A stretch of DNA of 33,466 nt from Candidatus Adiutrix sp. (GTDB lineage: Bacteria; Desulfobacterota; Desulfarculia; Adiutricales; Adiutricaceae): contig JAISFR010000007.1 in the NCBI GenBank assembly GCA_031263565.1, positions 1 through 33,466 on the forward strand, written 5' to 3'. This document shows positions 22,362-30,092 of this stretch, one piece after another (position 1 is the stretch's first letter; the number at the start of each line of letters is the position of its first letter). Position numbers and translations under genes: made by a program. Under the pieces are notes generated by a model. That model ran no database searches, was not told where the DNA came from, and saw only the letters and a list, made by a program, of their open reading frames with translations.

Positions 22362-23817
22362 GTTCGACCCCCGCTTCCACCGCAGCCCCAAGGTCGGCTC
22401 CCCGGAACTGAAAGTCTCGGAATTCCGGCCGGAGAACTTCACCCGGCTGGACAAGGTCGAGCCTATCCCCGACCCCGATGAAAATTTCGACCGGGACGCT
22501 CCGCCCCTTCCCCCGGCGCCCGACCCCTTCCAGGAATTCACGTCTGACCGCCGCCGGCCTCTGTCCGCCCTGATGGACGATCTTCCCTCGCTGGACGGCC
22601 TGTTCAACCCTTTTGACCTCGAAAGCGAAAAGCCGGTCTCCGAGGAATTCAACGAACTTTACCGCCCGGGCCCTCCCCTGGACTTCACCTTCGAAGATCT
22701 CGACACCCGCGACCCGGGGGTGGTCCGCACCCTGGCCCAGGCCCGGGAAAAACGCGACGAGACCATCAAGGCCGCCGAAGAAGAGGCCGCGCGCCTGCGC
22801 CAGGCCGCGGAAACCGAGTTGCGGGGCGCCCGGGCCGAAGCCGAGGCCCATAGGGAAGCCCTCTTGGCCGAAGCCCGCCGGCAGGCCGCGGAACTGACCC
22901 AAAGCCTCAGGGAGGCGGCCGCCGAAGACCGGGCGGCGGCTGAAGACGAGCGGCGGGCGGCCCGGGAAGAACGGGCGGCCGCCGAAAACAGCCGGGCGGA
23001 GGCGGAAAGGCAATTGACCTCGGCCCGGGAACGCATTGCCGGCCTGGATGGTGAACGCGCCCGGCTGGAAAAGGAAATGGCTGAACGGCGGGCGGAACAG
23101 GAACAGGCCCACGCCGCCGTGGCGGCCGATTTCGAAGCCCGGCGCCAGACCCTTCTGGATGAAGCCCGGGCCGCCGGGCATCAGGCCGGCTGGGACCAGG
23201 GGCTGAACGAAGGCCGGCGCCAGGGCGAGAACGAGGCCCGGGCCGCTTTTCAGGAAAAAACCCAGGGCCTTCTGCAGGTCATGGACAAAATGGAAAACGT
23301 CTATAACGATCTGTGGACGGCCAACGGCCCGATGATGATCCAGTTGGCCATCGCGGCGGCCGAGCAGATACTCAACAAGGAACTGGACCAGTCGCGCGAC
23401 CTGGCCGCCCGGGCCTTTGAGGCGGCCATCGACTTTCTGTCCCAGGCCAGCCAGATCAGGCTCCTGGTCAATCCCCGCGACATCGCCGCCCTGGAGGAGG
23501 CCCGGCCCGGGCAGCGCCGGCGCCTGGGGGCCCTGGTCGGCGTCGCCTTCCAGCCCGACGAAAGCCTGGGGCCGGGCGATTTGATCGTCGAGTCGGATGT
23601 CGGCCGCCTGGACGCCACGGTCAAACACCGCAGCGAACAGGTTTTAGGCGCCTTGAAGCGGGCTTTTGCCGAATGGAAAAGCCTGCCGCCCGCCAGGCTG
23701 ACGCCGCCCGCCCGGGCGCCGGAAGAGTCTCCGGCGGAACCGGCCGCGGCTGAAAACGAAGCGCCTGAACCGGCCCCGATTCCGGAAGAAGAAAAAGCAG
23801 AGGAAGGCCGGACTTAA
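22348..23817 (+). CDS. fliH: Flagellar export stator FliH, enlarged
   Basis: A 489-residue FliH, about twice the usual length. An acidic, Pro-rich N-terminal extension of about 120 residues (for example EPIPDPDENFDRDAPPLPPA) is followed by a long Ala/Glu/Arg coiled coil (about 125-270). Then comes the glycine-repeat helix AGHQAGWDQGLNEGRRQG (about 276-293), with glycines every fourth residue as in FliH. The C-terminal domain (IAAAEQILNKELDQSRDLAA, then IRLLVNPRDIAALEE and GDLIVESDVGRLDATV) is the conserved part that binds FliI. A Pro/Glu tail ends the protein. FliH regulates the FliI ATPase and docks it at the export gate. GGAGG lies 7 bases before the ATG inside fliG. Its stop overlaps fliI by one base (TAATG). 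Confidence 0.85.
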   Translation: MLLSEFDPRFHRSPKVGSPELKVSEFRPENFTRLDKVEPIPDPDENFDRDAPPLPPAPDPFQEFTSDRRRPLSALMDDLPSLDGLFNPFDLESEKPVSEEFNELYRPGPPLDFTFEDLDTRDPGVVRTLAQAREKRDETIKAAEEEAARLRQAAETELRGARAEAEAHREALLAEARRQAAELTQSLREAAAEDRAAAEDERRAAREERAAAENSRAEAERQLTSARERIAGLDGERARLEKEMAERRAEQEQAHAAVAADFEARRQTLLDEARAAGHQAGWDQGLNEGRRQGENEARAAFQEKTQGLLQVMDKMENVYNDLWTANGPMMIQLAIAAAEQILNKELDQSRDLAARAFEAAIDFLSQASQIRLLVNPRDIAALEEARPGQRRRLGALVGVAFQPDESLGPGDLIVESDVGRLDATVKHRSEQVLGALKRAFAEWKSLPPARLTPPARAPEESPAEPAAAENEAPEPAPIPEEEKAEEGRT

Positions 23818-25148
23818 TGCTTGACGACCAAGCCCAGGATTTCAGCCCATTTCTCAATCTGGTCAAAGGCCTCCAGCCCTTGTCCCTGGAGGGCCGGGTG
23901 ACCAAGGTGGTGGGGCTGGTCATTGAAGGCGACGGACCGGCGGCGGCCGTGGGCGAGGTTTGCCGCATCTATCCGGCGGACGGCCGCCCGCCCATCGAGG
24001 CCGAAGTGGTCGGCTTCCGCGAGGGCGTCATTCAGTTGATGCCGGTGGGCGAAATGAGCGGCCTGACCCCCGGCAGCCGCATTCTGTCCACCGGCAGCCC
24101 GGCCATGGTGGACGTGGGCCCGGGACTTCTGGGCCGGGTGGTGGACGGCCTGGGCCACCTCATCGACGGCCGGGGGCCGATCGAGATCACCGGGCGTTAC
24201 CGGGTTCACGCCCGGCCCGGCAACCCCCTGAGCCGCGATCGCATCACCGAGCCCATGGATGTGGGCGTCAAAGCCGTCAATGCCCTGTTGACCATCGGCC
24301 AGGGCCAGCGGGTGGGCATTTTCGCCGGCTCGGGGGTGGGCAAGAGCACCCTTCTGGGCATGATCGCCCGCCACATGAAGGCCGACGTCAACGTCATCGC
24401 CCTGATCGGCGAACGCGGCCGCGAAGTCATGGAATTCATCCAGAAGGATTTGGGGCCGGAAGGCATGGCCCGCAGCGTGGTGGTGGCCGCCACCTCCGAA
24501 CAGCCGGCCCTGGTGCGCATGCGCGGGGCCTATGTGGGCACGGCCATTGCCGAATATTTCCGCGATCAGGGCCAAAACGTCATCCTGATGATGGACTCGG
24601 CCACCCGTTACGCCTTTGCCGCCCGGGAAGTGGGCCTCTCCATCGGCGAGCCGGCCGCCACCCGGGGTTACACCCCCTCGGTCTTCGCCCAGTTGCCGGG
24701 CCTGCTCGAGCGGGCCGGGCGCTGGCCCCACGGCAGCATCACCGGGCTCTACACGGTTCTGGTGGACGGCGACGACATGAACGAACCGGTGGCCGACGCC
24801 ATGCGCTCCATTCTCGACGGACATATTGTTCTGCGCCGCGAACTGGCCGCCAAGAACCACTACCCGGCCATTGACGTTCTCTCCAGCATCAGCCGTCTGA
24901 TGTCCGACCTGGCCGACAAGGAGCAGCTGGCCGCCGCCGGCCGCTTCAAAGACGCCCTGGCCACCTACCAGAAAAACGAGGACATGATCAACCTCGGGGC
25001 CTACCAGCGCGGGGCCAGCGCCGAGATCGACCGGGCCATCCAGCTCTATCCCCGCTTCATGGAATTTCTCAAACAGGCCTTTGATGAACCGGTCGGCCTG
25101 GCCAAGTCCAGGGAAATGCTGATCAGGCTGACCGCCCCCCCTAAATAA
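23817..25148 (+). CDS. fliI: Flagellum-specific export ATPase FliI
   Basis: A 443-residue ATPase that powers or gates export of flagellar subunits. The Walker A motif is AGSGVGKSTLLGMIARH near residues 169-185. ALIGERGREVMEFI follows, and Walker B is VILMMDSATRYAF near 258-270. GEPAATRGYTPSVFAQLPGL and DILDG-type hinge residues are typical. The N-terminal beta-barrel region and C-terminal helices are complete. Its start overlaps the fliH stop (TAATG), which indicates translational coupling with FliH. fliJ, which usually follows, is absent; a small membrane protein and gpmI come next. The flagellar operon therefore probably ends here. Confidence 0.95.
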   Translation: MLDDQAQDFSPFLNLVKGLQPLSLEGRVTKVVGLVIEGDGPAAAVGEVCRIYPADGRPPIEAEVVGFREGVIQLMPVGEMSGLTPGSRILSTGSPAMVDVGPGLLGRVVDGLGHLIDGRGPIEITGRYRVHARPGNPLSRDRITEPMDVGVKAVNALLTIGQGQRVGIFAGSGVGKSTLLGMIARHMKADVNVIALIGERGREVMEFIQKDLGPEGMARSVVVAATSEQPALVRMRGAYVGTAIAEYFRDQGQNVILMMDSATRYAFAAREVGLSIGEPAATRGYTPSVFAQLPGLLERAGRWPHGSITGLYTVLVDGDDMNEPVADAMRSILDGHIVLRRELAAKNHYPAIDVLSSISRLMSDLADKEQLAAAGRFKDALATYQKNEDMINLGAYQRGASAEIDRAIQLYPRFMEFLKQAFDEPVGLAKSREMLIRLTAPPK

Positions 25149-25162
25149 ATCATTCCCGGCCC

Positions 25163-25191
25163 TTGCTATTTATCTCCAAAGCAACTAAGAT
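25163..25191 (+). promoter_or_regulatory. Possible promoter after fliI
   Basis: TTGCTA (25163-25168) and TAAGAT (25186-25191) are 17 bases apart in an AT-rich stretch 15 bases after fliI. They would drive the small membrane protein and perhaps gpmI. Confidence 0.4.
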
Positions 25192-25292
25192 CGACTGAAA
25201 TATGAGTTTTACCCGGAACGCCGCCGTCCAGCCGGGGCCTGATATCTTACTTCGTCGGCGAGAAGCCCGAACAGAAAAGCCAGGGGGTTATT

Positions 25293-25541
25293 ATGATTAA
25301 GAATTTTGTCGTCACGGCTTTCTCCTCTCTTTTGGACATACTCTTTGTGATCTGTGCCGTCTTGCTGGTCATTATCGGCCTGGTGGCCATGGCCGCGGGC
25401 GGGGCCCAGGGTGTCGTCACCGGGCTGCTCACCATCATCATCGGTTTTATTTATCTGATCATCTGTTTCGGCGTGATCTATCTTTTGGTGGACATCAGGG
25501 ATCTGATCAAAAAGCAAAGCGGTCCGCGGCCCTTCGAGTAA
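25293..25541 (+). CDS. Small two-helix membrane protein, function unknown
   Basis: An 82-residue protein with two hydrophobic helices: residues about 10-33 (SLLDILFVICAVLLVIIGLV) and 43-68 (VVTGLLTIIIGFIYLIICFG). A short glycine-rich turn (AAGGAQG) joins them, and a basic C-terminus follows (RDLIKKQSGPRPFE). No motif assigns a function. GGGGG eight bases upstream can serve as ribosome site. A 32-codon ORF at 25202-25300 overlaps its start by 8 bases and might be a leader, but this is weak. gpmI begins 25 bases after its stop on the same strand, so they could be one transcript. It is not a fliJ or fliO homologue by any feature I can see. Confidence 0.6.
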   Translation: MIKNFVVTAFSSLLDILFVICAVLLVIIGLVAMAAGGAQGVVTGLLTIIIGFIYLIICFGVIYLLVDIRDLIKKQSGPRPFE

Positions 25542-25566
25542 TTTTTCCTTATAGAAGGATCATATC

Positions 25567-27123
25567 ATGAGACCGGCCTGTCTGATTATCCGCGACGGCT
25601 GGGGGCACAGCGACAACCCTGAGGGCAACGCGGTGCTGGCCGCCAGAACCCCCTATGTCGATTCGCTCCTGGAAAAATATCCCTGGACCCTCCTGGACGC
25701 CTCCGGCGAACCGGTCGGGCTCCCGGCCGGCTATCAGGGCTCCAGCGAAGTGGGGCACCTGAACATGGGGGCCGGGCGCATCGTCATTCAGGAACTCAAG
25801 CGTATTGACGACGGCCTCTCCGACGGCTCTTTCTTCCTGATTCCCAAATGGCCGGAACTGATGAACCAGTGGCGCCGGGCCCGCGGGGCCCTGCACCTGA
25901 TGGGCCTCCTGCAGGATGAAGGCGTCCACGCCCACCAGGAGCATCTCTTTAAAATCATGCGTCAGGCCCGCAGGGAAAACCCGGCCGGGCCCATCGTCGT
26001 CCACCCCTTTCTGGACGGCCGCGACACCCCGCCCCGCTCCTCCAACCAGTACCTGGCCAGGCTGCGGCTGGTCATGGACGAGGTCGGCGGGGTCAGGATC
26101 GGAACTCTGATGGGCCGTTACTATGCCATGGACCGCAGCCGGGACTGGGCCCTGACCGACCTGGCCTACCGGACCCTGACCCGGGGCGAGGGCCGCCCCT
26201 TCCAGGAAAAGGAAGCCGTCGCCGCCGTGGAATATTCCTGGGAACACGACCGGACCCCGGACCATTTCGACATGACGGACGAGTACGTTCCGCCCCTGGC
26301 GGCCGAAGGCTATCAGGGCATTAAGGACGGCGACTGCGTCATCCACAGCAACTTCCGCCAGGATCGGGCCATCCAGTTGACCCAGGCTTTTGTGGACCCG
26401 GATTATCCCGGTCAGCCCGGCTGTCGCCCCAAGGTCCATTACCTGGGCCTGACCCGCTATTATGACGAACTGACCGAATACCTGCTCGGCCCCTTAGGCG
26501 GCGACGAGGGCCTGCCCCATCTTCTGGGGGAGATGGTCTCGGCCCGCAATCTCAAACAGCTGCGTCTGGCCGAAACCCAGAAATTCCGCCACGTCACCAG
26601 CTTTTTCAACGGCAAATCCACCAAACCCTTTCCTCTGGAAGAGCAGGTGGAGATCAAGGGCCGCTTCGACCCGGCCACCTTTGCCAGCCACCCGGAGATG
26701 GAGGCCTACCTCCTGACCGACAGATTCTTGACGGAGTTCCTGCCCCGGGACTATCCCTTCATCGTCATCAACTACGCCAACTGCGACATGGTCGGCCACA
26801 CCGGGGTCCTGGAAGCCGCCGTCAGGGCCGTGGAAGTGGTGGACGACTGCCTGGCCCGCCTCGTCCCGGCCCTGGCGGCCCGGGGCTATCAGGTTCTGGT
26901 GACCGCCGATCACGGCAACGCCGAAGAAATGATCGACCATGAAACCGGCCTGGTCAAGACCAGCCACAGCACCTGCCCGGTGGAATGCATCTATGTGGCC
27001 GACAGGCCACTATCCGGCCTGGACCAAAAACGCGGCAAACTCAGCGATTTGGCACCTACTTTGCTTCACTTGATGGAACTGGCCGTGCCCAAAGAGATGA
27101 CCGCTGACAATCTATTGAAATAA
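25567..27123 (+). CDS. gpmI: 2,3-bisphosphoglycerate-independent phosphoglycerate mutase
   Basis: A 518-residue glycolytic enzyme that interconverts 3- and 2-phosphoglycerate, using two manganese ions. The first metal motif is LIIRDGWGHSDNPEGNAV near residue 6. The phosphorylated serine is Ser60 in SSEVGHLNMGAGR; the residue before it is Ser where many homologues have Asn. HPFLDGRDTPPRS and MGRYYAMDR are in the transferase domain. The late metal site is INYANCDMVGHTG, followed by VTADHGNAEEMID and TSHSTCPVECIYV. GAAGGA precedes the ATG. The length is typical. The NlpC/P60 gene follows 39 bases later. Confidence 0.95.
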   Translation: MRPACLIIRDGWGHSDNPEGNAVLAARTPYVDSLLEKYPWTLLDASGEPVGLPAGYQGSSEVGHLNMGAGRIVIQELKRIDDGLSDGSFFLIPKWPELMNQWRRARGALHLMGLLQDEGVHAHQEHLFKIMRQARRENPAGPIVVHPFLDGRDTPPRSSNQYLARLRLVMDEVGGVRIGTLMGRYYAMDRSRDWALTDLAYRTLTRGEGRPFQEKEAVAAVEYSWEHDRTPDHFDMTDEYVPPLAAEGYQGIKDGDCVIHSNFRQDRAIQLTQAFVDPDYPGQPGCRPKVHYLGLTRYYDELTEYLLGPLGGDEGLPHLLGEMVSARNLKQLRLAETQKFRHVTSFFNGKSTKPFPLEEQVEIKGRFDPATFASHPEMEAYLLTDRFLTEFLPRDYPFIVINYANCDMVGHTGVLEAAVRAVEVVDDCLARLVPALAARGYQVLVTADHGNAEEMIDHETGLVKTSHSTCPVECIYVADRPLSGLDQKRGKLSDLAPTLLHLMELAVPKEMTADNLLK

Positions 27124-27162
27124 CAGGTTATCCGAGATCAGGGCACGGGACTTTGGTGCCAT

Positions 27163-27642
27163 ATGAAAAACCCGGTCCCCGGCCTTCGGAAGGTCAAATT
27201 TTTCCTGTTGGTCCTTATCCTCAGCCTCTTCCTCCACGGCTGCGGCTTCTTCAGCTTCGACCGGGGCGGCACCGGCCAGTCGGCCGCCTACACCGCCCGC
27301 AAATACATCGGCGTCCCTTACGAACTGGGCGGCCAAAGCCCCAAAGGCTTCGACTGCAGCGGCCTGACCGCCTATGTCTATCAGCGTCACGGCGTCAGGT
27401 TGCCGCGCACCTCGGCCAAGCAGGCCAAAGTCGGCCGCGCCGTCAAAAAATCCCGCCTCAGGCCCGGAGATCTGGTCTTCTTCAGCACCGCCAAAAAAGG
27501 CCGGGTCAGCCATGTCGGCATTTACGTGGGCGACGGCAAATTCATTCACGCTCCGGGCAGCGGCAAAAAAGTGACCACGGCCTCGCTGAACTCCGCCTAC
27601 TACCAGAAAACCTACCACAGCGCCCGCCGGGTGGCGACCTGA
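27163..27642 (+). CDS. NlpC/P60 family lipoprotein, cell-wall peptidase
   Basis: A 159-residue lipoprotein. The signal peptide (VKFFLLVLILSLFLHGC) ends in a lipobox with the lipidated Cys27. The NlpC/P60 domain (about 40-155) carries the catalytic Cys65 in KGFDCSGLTAYVY, His117 in VSHVGIYVGDGK and His129 in FIHAPGSG, the typical Cys-His-His set. LRPGDLVFF is also conserved. It would cleave peptide bonds in peptidoglycan stems on the periplasmic face. It is a minimal enzyme without SH3 binding domains. The last codons (encoding VAT and the stop) lie inside a tandem repeat that continues downstream. The ribosome site is poor (GGGACTTTGG), so translation may be coupled to gpmI. Confidence 0.88.
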   Translation: MKNPVPGLRKVKFFLLVLILSLFLHGCGFFSFDRGGTGQSAAYTARKYIGVPYELGGQSPKGFDCSGLTAYVYQRHGVRLPRTSAKQAKVGRAVKKSRLRPGDLVFFSTAKKGRVSHVGIYVGDGKFIHAPGSGKKVTTASLNSAYYQKTYHSARRVAT

Positions 27643-27647
27643 CTGTC

Positions 27648-27682
27648 TGACAATAAAAAAATAATAATTTTTTTTATTGTCA
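27648..27682. terminator. Intrinsic terminator, unit 1
   Basis: TGACAATAAAAAAA (27648-27661) pairs perfectly with TTTTTTTATTGTCA (27669-27682) across a 7-nt loop. It lies between convergent genes and, being symmetric with A- and T-runs, could work for both. Confidence 0.65.
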
Positions 27683-27704
27683 ACCGGGTGGCGACCTGAG
27701 CGTC

Positions 27705-27742
27705 TGATTATAGAAAATAATTATTATTATTTTCTATTGTCA
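27705..27742. terminator. Intrinsic terminator, unit 2 (diverged copy)
   Basis: TGATTATAGAAAATAA pairs with TTATTTTCTATTGTCA, with one G-U pair and one mismatch. Compared with unit 1, one A-T pair has become G-C in both arms. Confidence 0.6.
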
Positions 27743-27767
27743 AAGGGCGACCTGAGCGCTTTTAAAG

Positions 27768-27782
27768 GGTTGTTTATTGGCA
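27768..27782 (-). repeat. Partial inverted match to the interspersed repeat
   Basis: The reverse complement, TGCCAATAAACAACC, is identical to 17-31 within copy A. A 15-base match can arise by chance in a window this size, so it is only suggestive. Confidence 0.25.
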
Positions 27783-27786
27783 ATCC

Positions 27787-28617
27787 CTAAGCCCAGTTGA
27801 GCTTTTGGCGGAGTATGTCGATGTAGTTGCGGCGGGGGTTGACTATCAGGCTGATGTCCACTTTGTGGCTTTGGGCGGCGACGCGGTCGCCGGGTTTCAG
27901 GGGGATGCTGATCTGGCCGTCGGCGGTGAGGTGGATATCCTGATCGCGGCCGTCGACGGTCATTTCCACGGGAAAGGCGGCCGGCAGGATCAGGGGCCGG
28001 CTGGTCAGGGTAAAGGGGCAGATGGGGGTGACGATGATGGCCGGGATGGTCGGAAAGACCACCGGACCGCCGGCCGAAAGATTGTAGGCCGTGGAACCGG
28101 TGGGGGTGGCGATAATCACCCCGTCGGCCCGGAAGGACCAGTTGCCGAAATTTTCGACGTTCACGTTCAGGGTGATGATGCGGGACAGGGCGCCTTTGTT
28201 GATGACCACTTCATTGAGGGCCAGGGTGTCGGCCACCACCTCGCCCCGGCGCTCCACGGTCACTTCCAGGGCCATGCGCTTTTCCACCCGGTAGTTCCCG
28301 GCCAGAAGGCTTCTCAGGAGCCCGGCGAACTGATCCGGATCGGTTTCGGCCAGAAAACCGAGGCTCCCGAGATTGACCCCGAAAAGGGGAATGCCGGTCA
28401 GGCCCCAGGCCCGGGCGGCGTAAAGCAGGGTGCCGTCGCCGCCCAGGGAGATGACCAGGTCGGGATTAAACCCGTCAGGCGGCTCGGGCCGGCAGCCGAA
28501 ACAGGAGCATTCCATCCAGATATCCAGGCCTTCATCCTGAAGGATAGCGGCGGCCTCCCGGGCCAGATCGGCGGAACGCCGGTCATCTTTATAAACCAAG
28601 GCCACTTGACGCGACAA
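27787..28617 (-). CDS. nadK: NAD kinase
   Basis: A 276-residue kinase that makes NADP from NAD. The GGDGT motif is at residues 59-63 (VISLGGDGTLLYAAR) with catalytic Asp61. The substrate loop LALNEVVINKG has Asn135-Glu136. The conserved centre is RADGVIIATPTGSTAYNLSA (about 163-182). The last domain is a beta-sandwich with TVDGRDQ. The start is TTG (28617-28615) with GAGGTG about 12 bases upstream; no ATG in frame is plausible. A GTG four codons in is an alternative. A 27-residue ORF (28672-28589) in another frame overlaps the start. It faces the NlpC/P60 gene, with paired terminators between, and is divergent from flhF. Confidence 0.92.
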   Translation of the reverse strand: MSRQVALVYKDDRRSADLAREAAAILQDEGLDIWMECSCFGCRPEPPDGFNPDLVISLGGDGTLLYAARAWGLTGIPLFGVNLGSLGFLAETDPDQFAGLLRSLLAGNYRVEKRMALEVTVERRGEVVADTLALNEVVINKGALSRIITLNVNVENFGNWSFRADGVIIATPTGSTAYNLSAGGPVVFPTIPAIIVTPICPFTLTSRPLILPAAFPVEMTVDGRDQDIHLTADGQISIPLKPGDRVAAQSHKVDISLIVNPRRNYIDILRQKLNWA

Positions 28618-28711
28618 AACCCGGCACCTCGATCGAGCGCTTGGGCGCCTGGAGGCCAGGATCGCCCTTCATTTTTTCCAGAGTGATTAAGTTTTAAAGC
28701 GGCTGGAATTT

Positions 28712-28755
28712 ATTATAGCACAGTTTCGCCTTTTAAGCGTTACTTATGTTATAGT
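28712..28755. promoter_or_regulatory. Divergent promoter region between nadK and flhF
   Basis: A perfect TATAAT on the minus strand (28717-28712) faces nadK, and TATAGT on the plus strand (28750-28755) faces flhF. Neither has a strong -35 box. The 191-base gap is AT-rich at 28683-28765, as expected for promoters in GC-rich DNA. Confidence 0.4.
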
Positions 28756-28808
28756 AAAATATTGCGTTGGGTAATCCGGAACCTGCCCCGGCGGGGCTTG
28801 GAGCCTGT

Positions 28809-30008
28809 ATGAAAATAAAGCGTTTCGCGGCCAGGGACTTGGCCGCGGCCACCAACATGATCAAAGAGGAGTTCGGCCTGGCGGCCCTGATACTGTCGCA
28901 GCGCGAACTCCCGCCCGAAGAGGGCCCCGGGGTGGAGATCACCGCCGGGGTGCGGGACGAGGATCTGCCGCCGGCCAAAGCGGCTGAAGAAAGCCTCCCG
29001 GCGCCGGCCGCCGCGCCCCGGGCCCGGGCCGGGCCGGCCGCCGGAGTGGCCGCCTACCGCCAGGCCGGCCTGGCGGCCGCCCAACACTCCCCGGTCAGTT
29101 CCCGGGATCTGGAGGCCCTGGAAAAAACTCTGGGCAAGGAAATCGGGCAGTTGAAGGAACTTATCCTGGATCTGGCCCACCGGCAGAGTTTGGCTGAAAA
29201 ATGGCGGGACCGCCCCGATCTGGTGCGGCTTTACCGGCGTCTTCTGGATACCGGCCTGCGCCCGGAACACGCCCGGGCCCTGATGGAGACGGCCGCCGAA
29301 AGCGCCAAGGCCTGGGGCGGCCAGCTTGAGGAACACTTAAGACGGGCCATGCGCCCCAAGCTGCGCATCGTCGACCTTTCCCTGGCCCCGCCCCGCCGCC
29401 TGGCCCTGGTGGGGCCCAGCGGTTCGGGCAAGACTACCGCCCTGGTCAATCTGGCCGCCTTCTACCGCCAGCGCGGCCGTTCGGTGGCCGCTGTCACCCT
29501 GGACACTTTACGCCTGGGCGCGGCCGAACAACTGACCCAGTATGCCCGCATCCTGGGGCTGGGGGTGCGGGTCTGCCAGAACCATCAGGAATTCAAGGAA
29601 GCCCTGGAAATTTTTGAAACTGAGGATTTGTTGCTCATCGATACCGCCGGCCGGGCCTTCCTGAAAGATGAAGGCCGGCGGGAACTGAACGTTTATTTCA
29701 ATGAAGCCCAGGCCTCGGCCCTGCTGGTGCTCTCGGCGGCCATGAAAGAGGCTGATCTCGCGGCCGCCCTGAACCGGGCCCGCACTTTTCGGGAAAGCGG
29801 CCTGGTGATCGCCAAGTTTGACGAAACCGAATCCCTGGGTGGTCTGGCCGGCTTCATCATTTCCGCCGCCCCCCGCCTGGCCTTTTTCTCTCTGGGGCCG
29901 AGGGCCTCGGAAGATTTCACCCTGGCCTCCCCGGACAAGTTTCTGTCCCTGTGGCTGGGCGAAAGCCCGGCCCCGGACAAGAACGGGGAAAATTCCGAAA
30001 AAGCGTAA
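28809..30008 (+). CDS. flhF: Flagellar biosynthesis GTPase FlhF
   Basis: A 399-residue SRP-type GTPase that sets flagellar position and number. The N-terminus MKIKRFAARDLAAATNMIKE is the typical start. An Ala/Pro-rich linker fills about residues 60-95. The N domain (LVRLYRRLLDTGLRPEHARA) precedes the GTPase: P-loop LVGPSGSGKTTALVNLA (about 199-215), DTLRLGAAEQL, LLLIDTAGRAF, and VIAKFDETESLGG with a degenerate G4 (KFDE). The C-terminal segment is complete. The start at 28809 follows TTGGAGCC; the frame extends to 28767 without a family match. FlhF usually sits with flhA and flhG (fleN), but neither is here, so this gene is detached from its usual cluster. Confidence 0.9.
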   Translation: MKIKRFAARDLAAATNMIKEEFGLAALILSQRELPPEEGPGVEITAGVRDEDLPPAKAAEESLPAPAAAPRARAGPAAGVAAYRQAGLAAAQHSPVSSRDLEALEKTLGKEIGQLKELILDLAHRQSLAEKWRDRPDLVRLYRRLLDTGLRPEHARALMETAAESAKAWGGQLEEHLRRAMRPKLRIVDLSLAPPRRLALVGPSGSGKTTALVNLAAFYRQRGRSVAAVTLDTLRLGAAEQLTQYARILGLGVRVCQNHQEFKEALEIFETEDLLLIDTAGRAFLKDEGRRELNVYFNEAQASALLVLSAAMKEADLAAALNRARTFRESGLVIAKFDETESLGGLAGFIISAAPRLAFFSLGPRASEDFTLASPDKFLSLWLGESPAPDKNGENSEKA

Positions 30009-30092
30009 AGCCTGTTCAGCGCCGCTTATTTCTGATATACTGGCGACTTGGGAAGTGAAGCGCCGTTCCCGTCAATATATTTGGTATGACCC

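Larger units (their letters stand above)
27628..27759. repeat. Tandem copies of the gene end plus hairpin
   Basis: CGGGTGGCGACCTGA, which includes the NlpC/P60 stop, recurs exactly at 27685-27699, 57 bases later. GGCGACCTGA returns a third time at 27746-27755, 56 bases further on. The first two units each carry an AT-rich hairpin of similar sequence; the third does not. Confidence 0.8.

Noticed and set aside
20625-22652. A 675-codon minus-strand open frame opposite fliF-fliG-fliH
   Set aside because: It spans three well-supported plus-strand flagellar genes and has no recognisable domain. Long antisense frames are expected at this GC content.
27628-27782. CRISPR-like array
   Set aside because: There are only three units, with hairpins as 'spacers' that resemble each other, so this is a tandem duplication and not a CRISPR.
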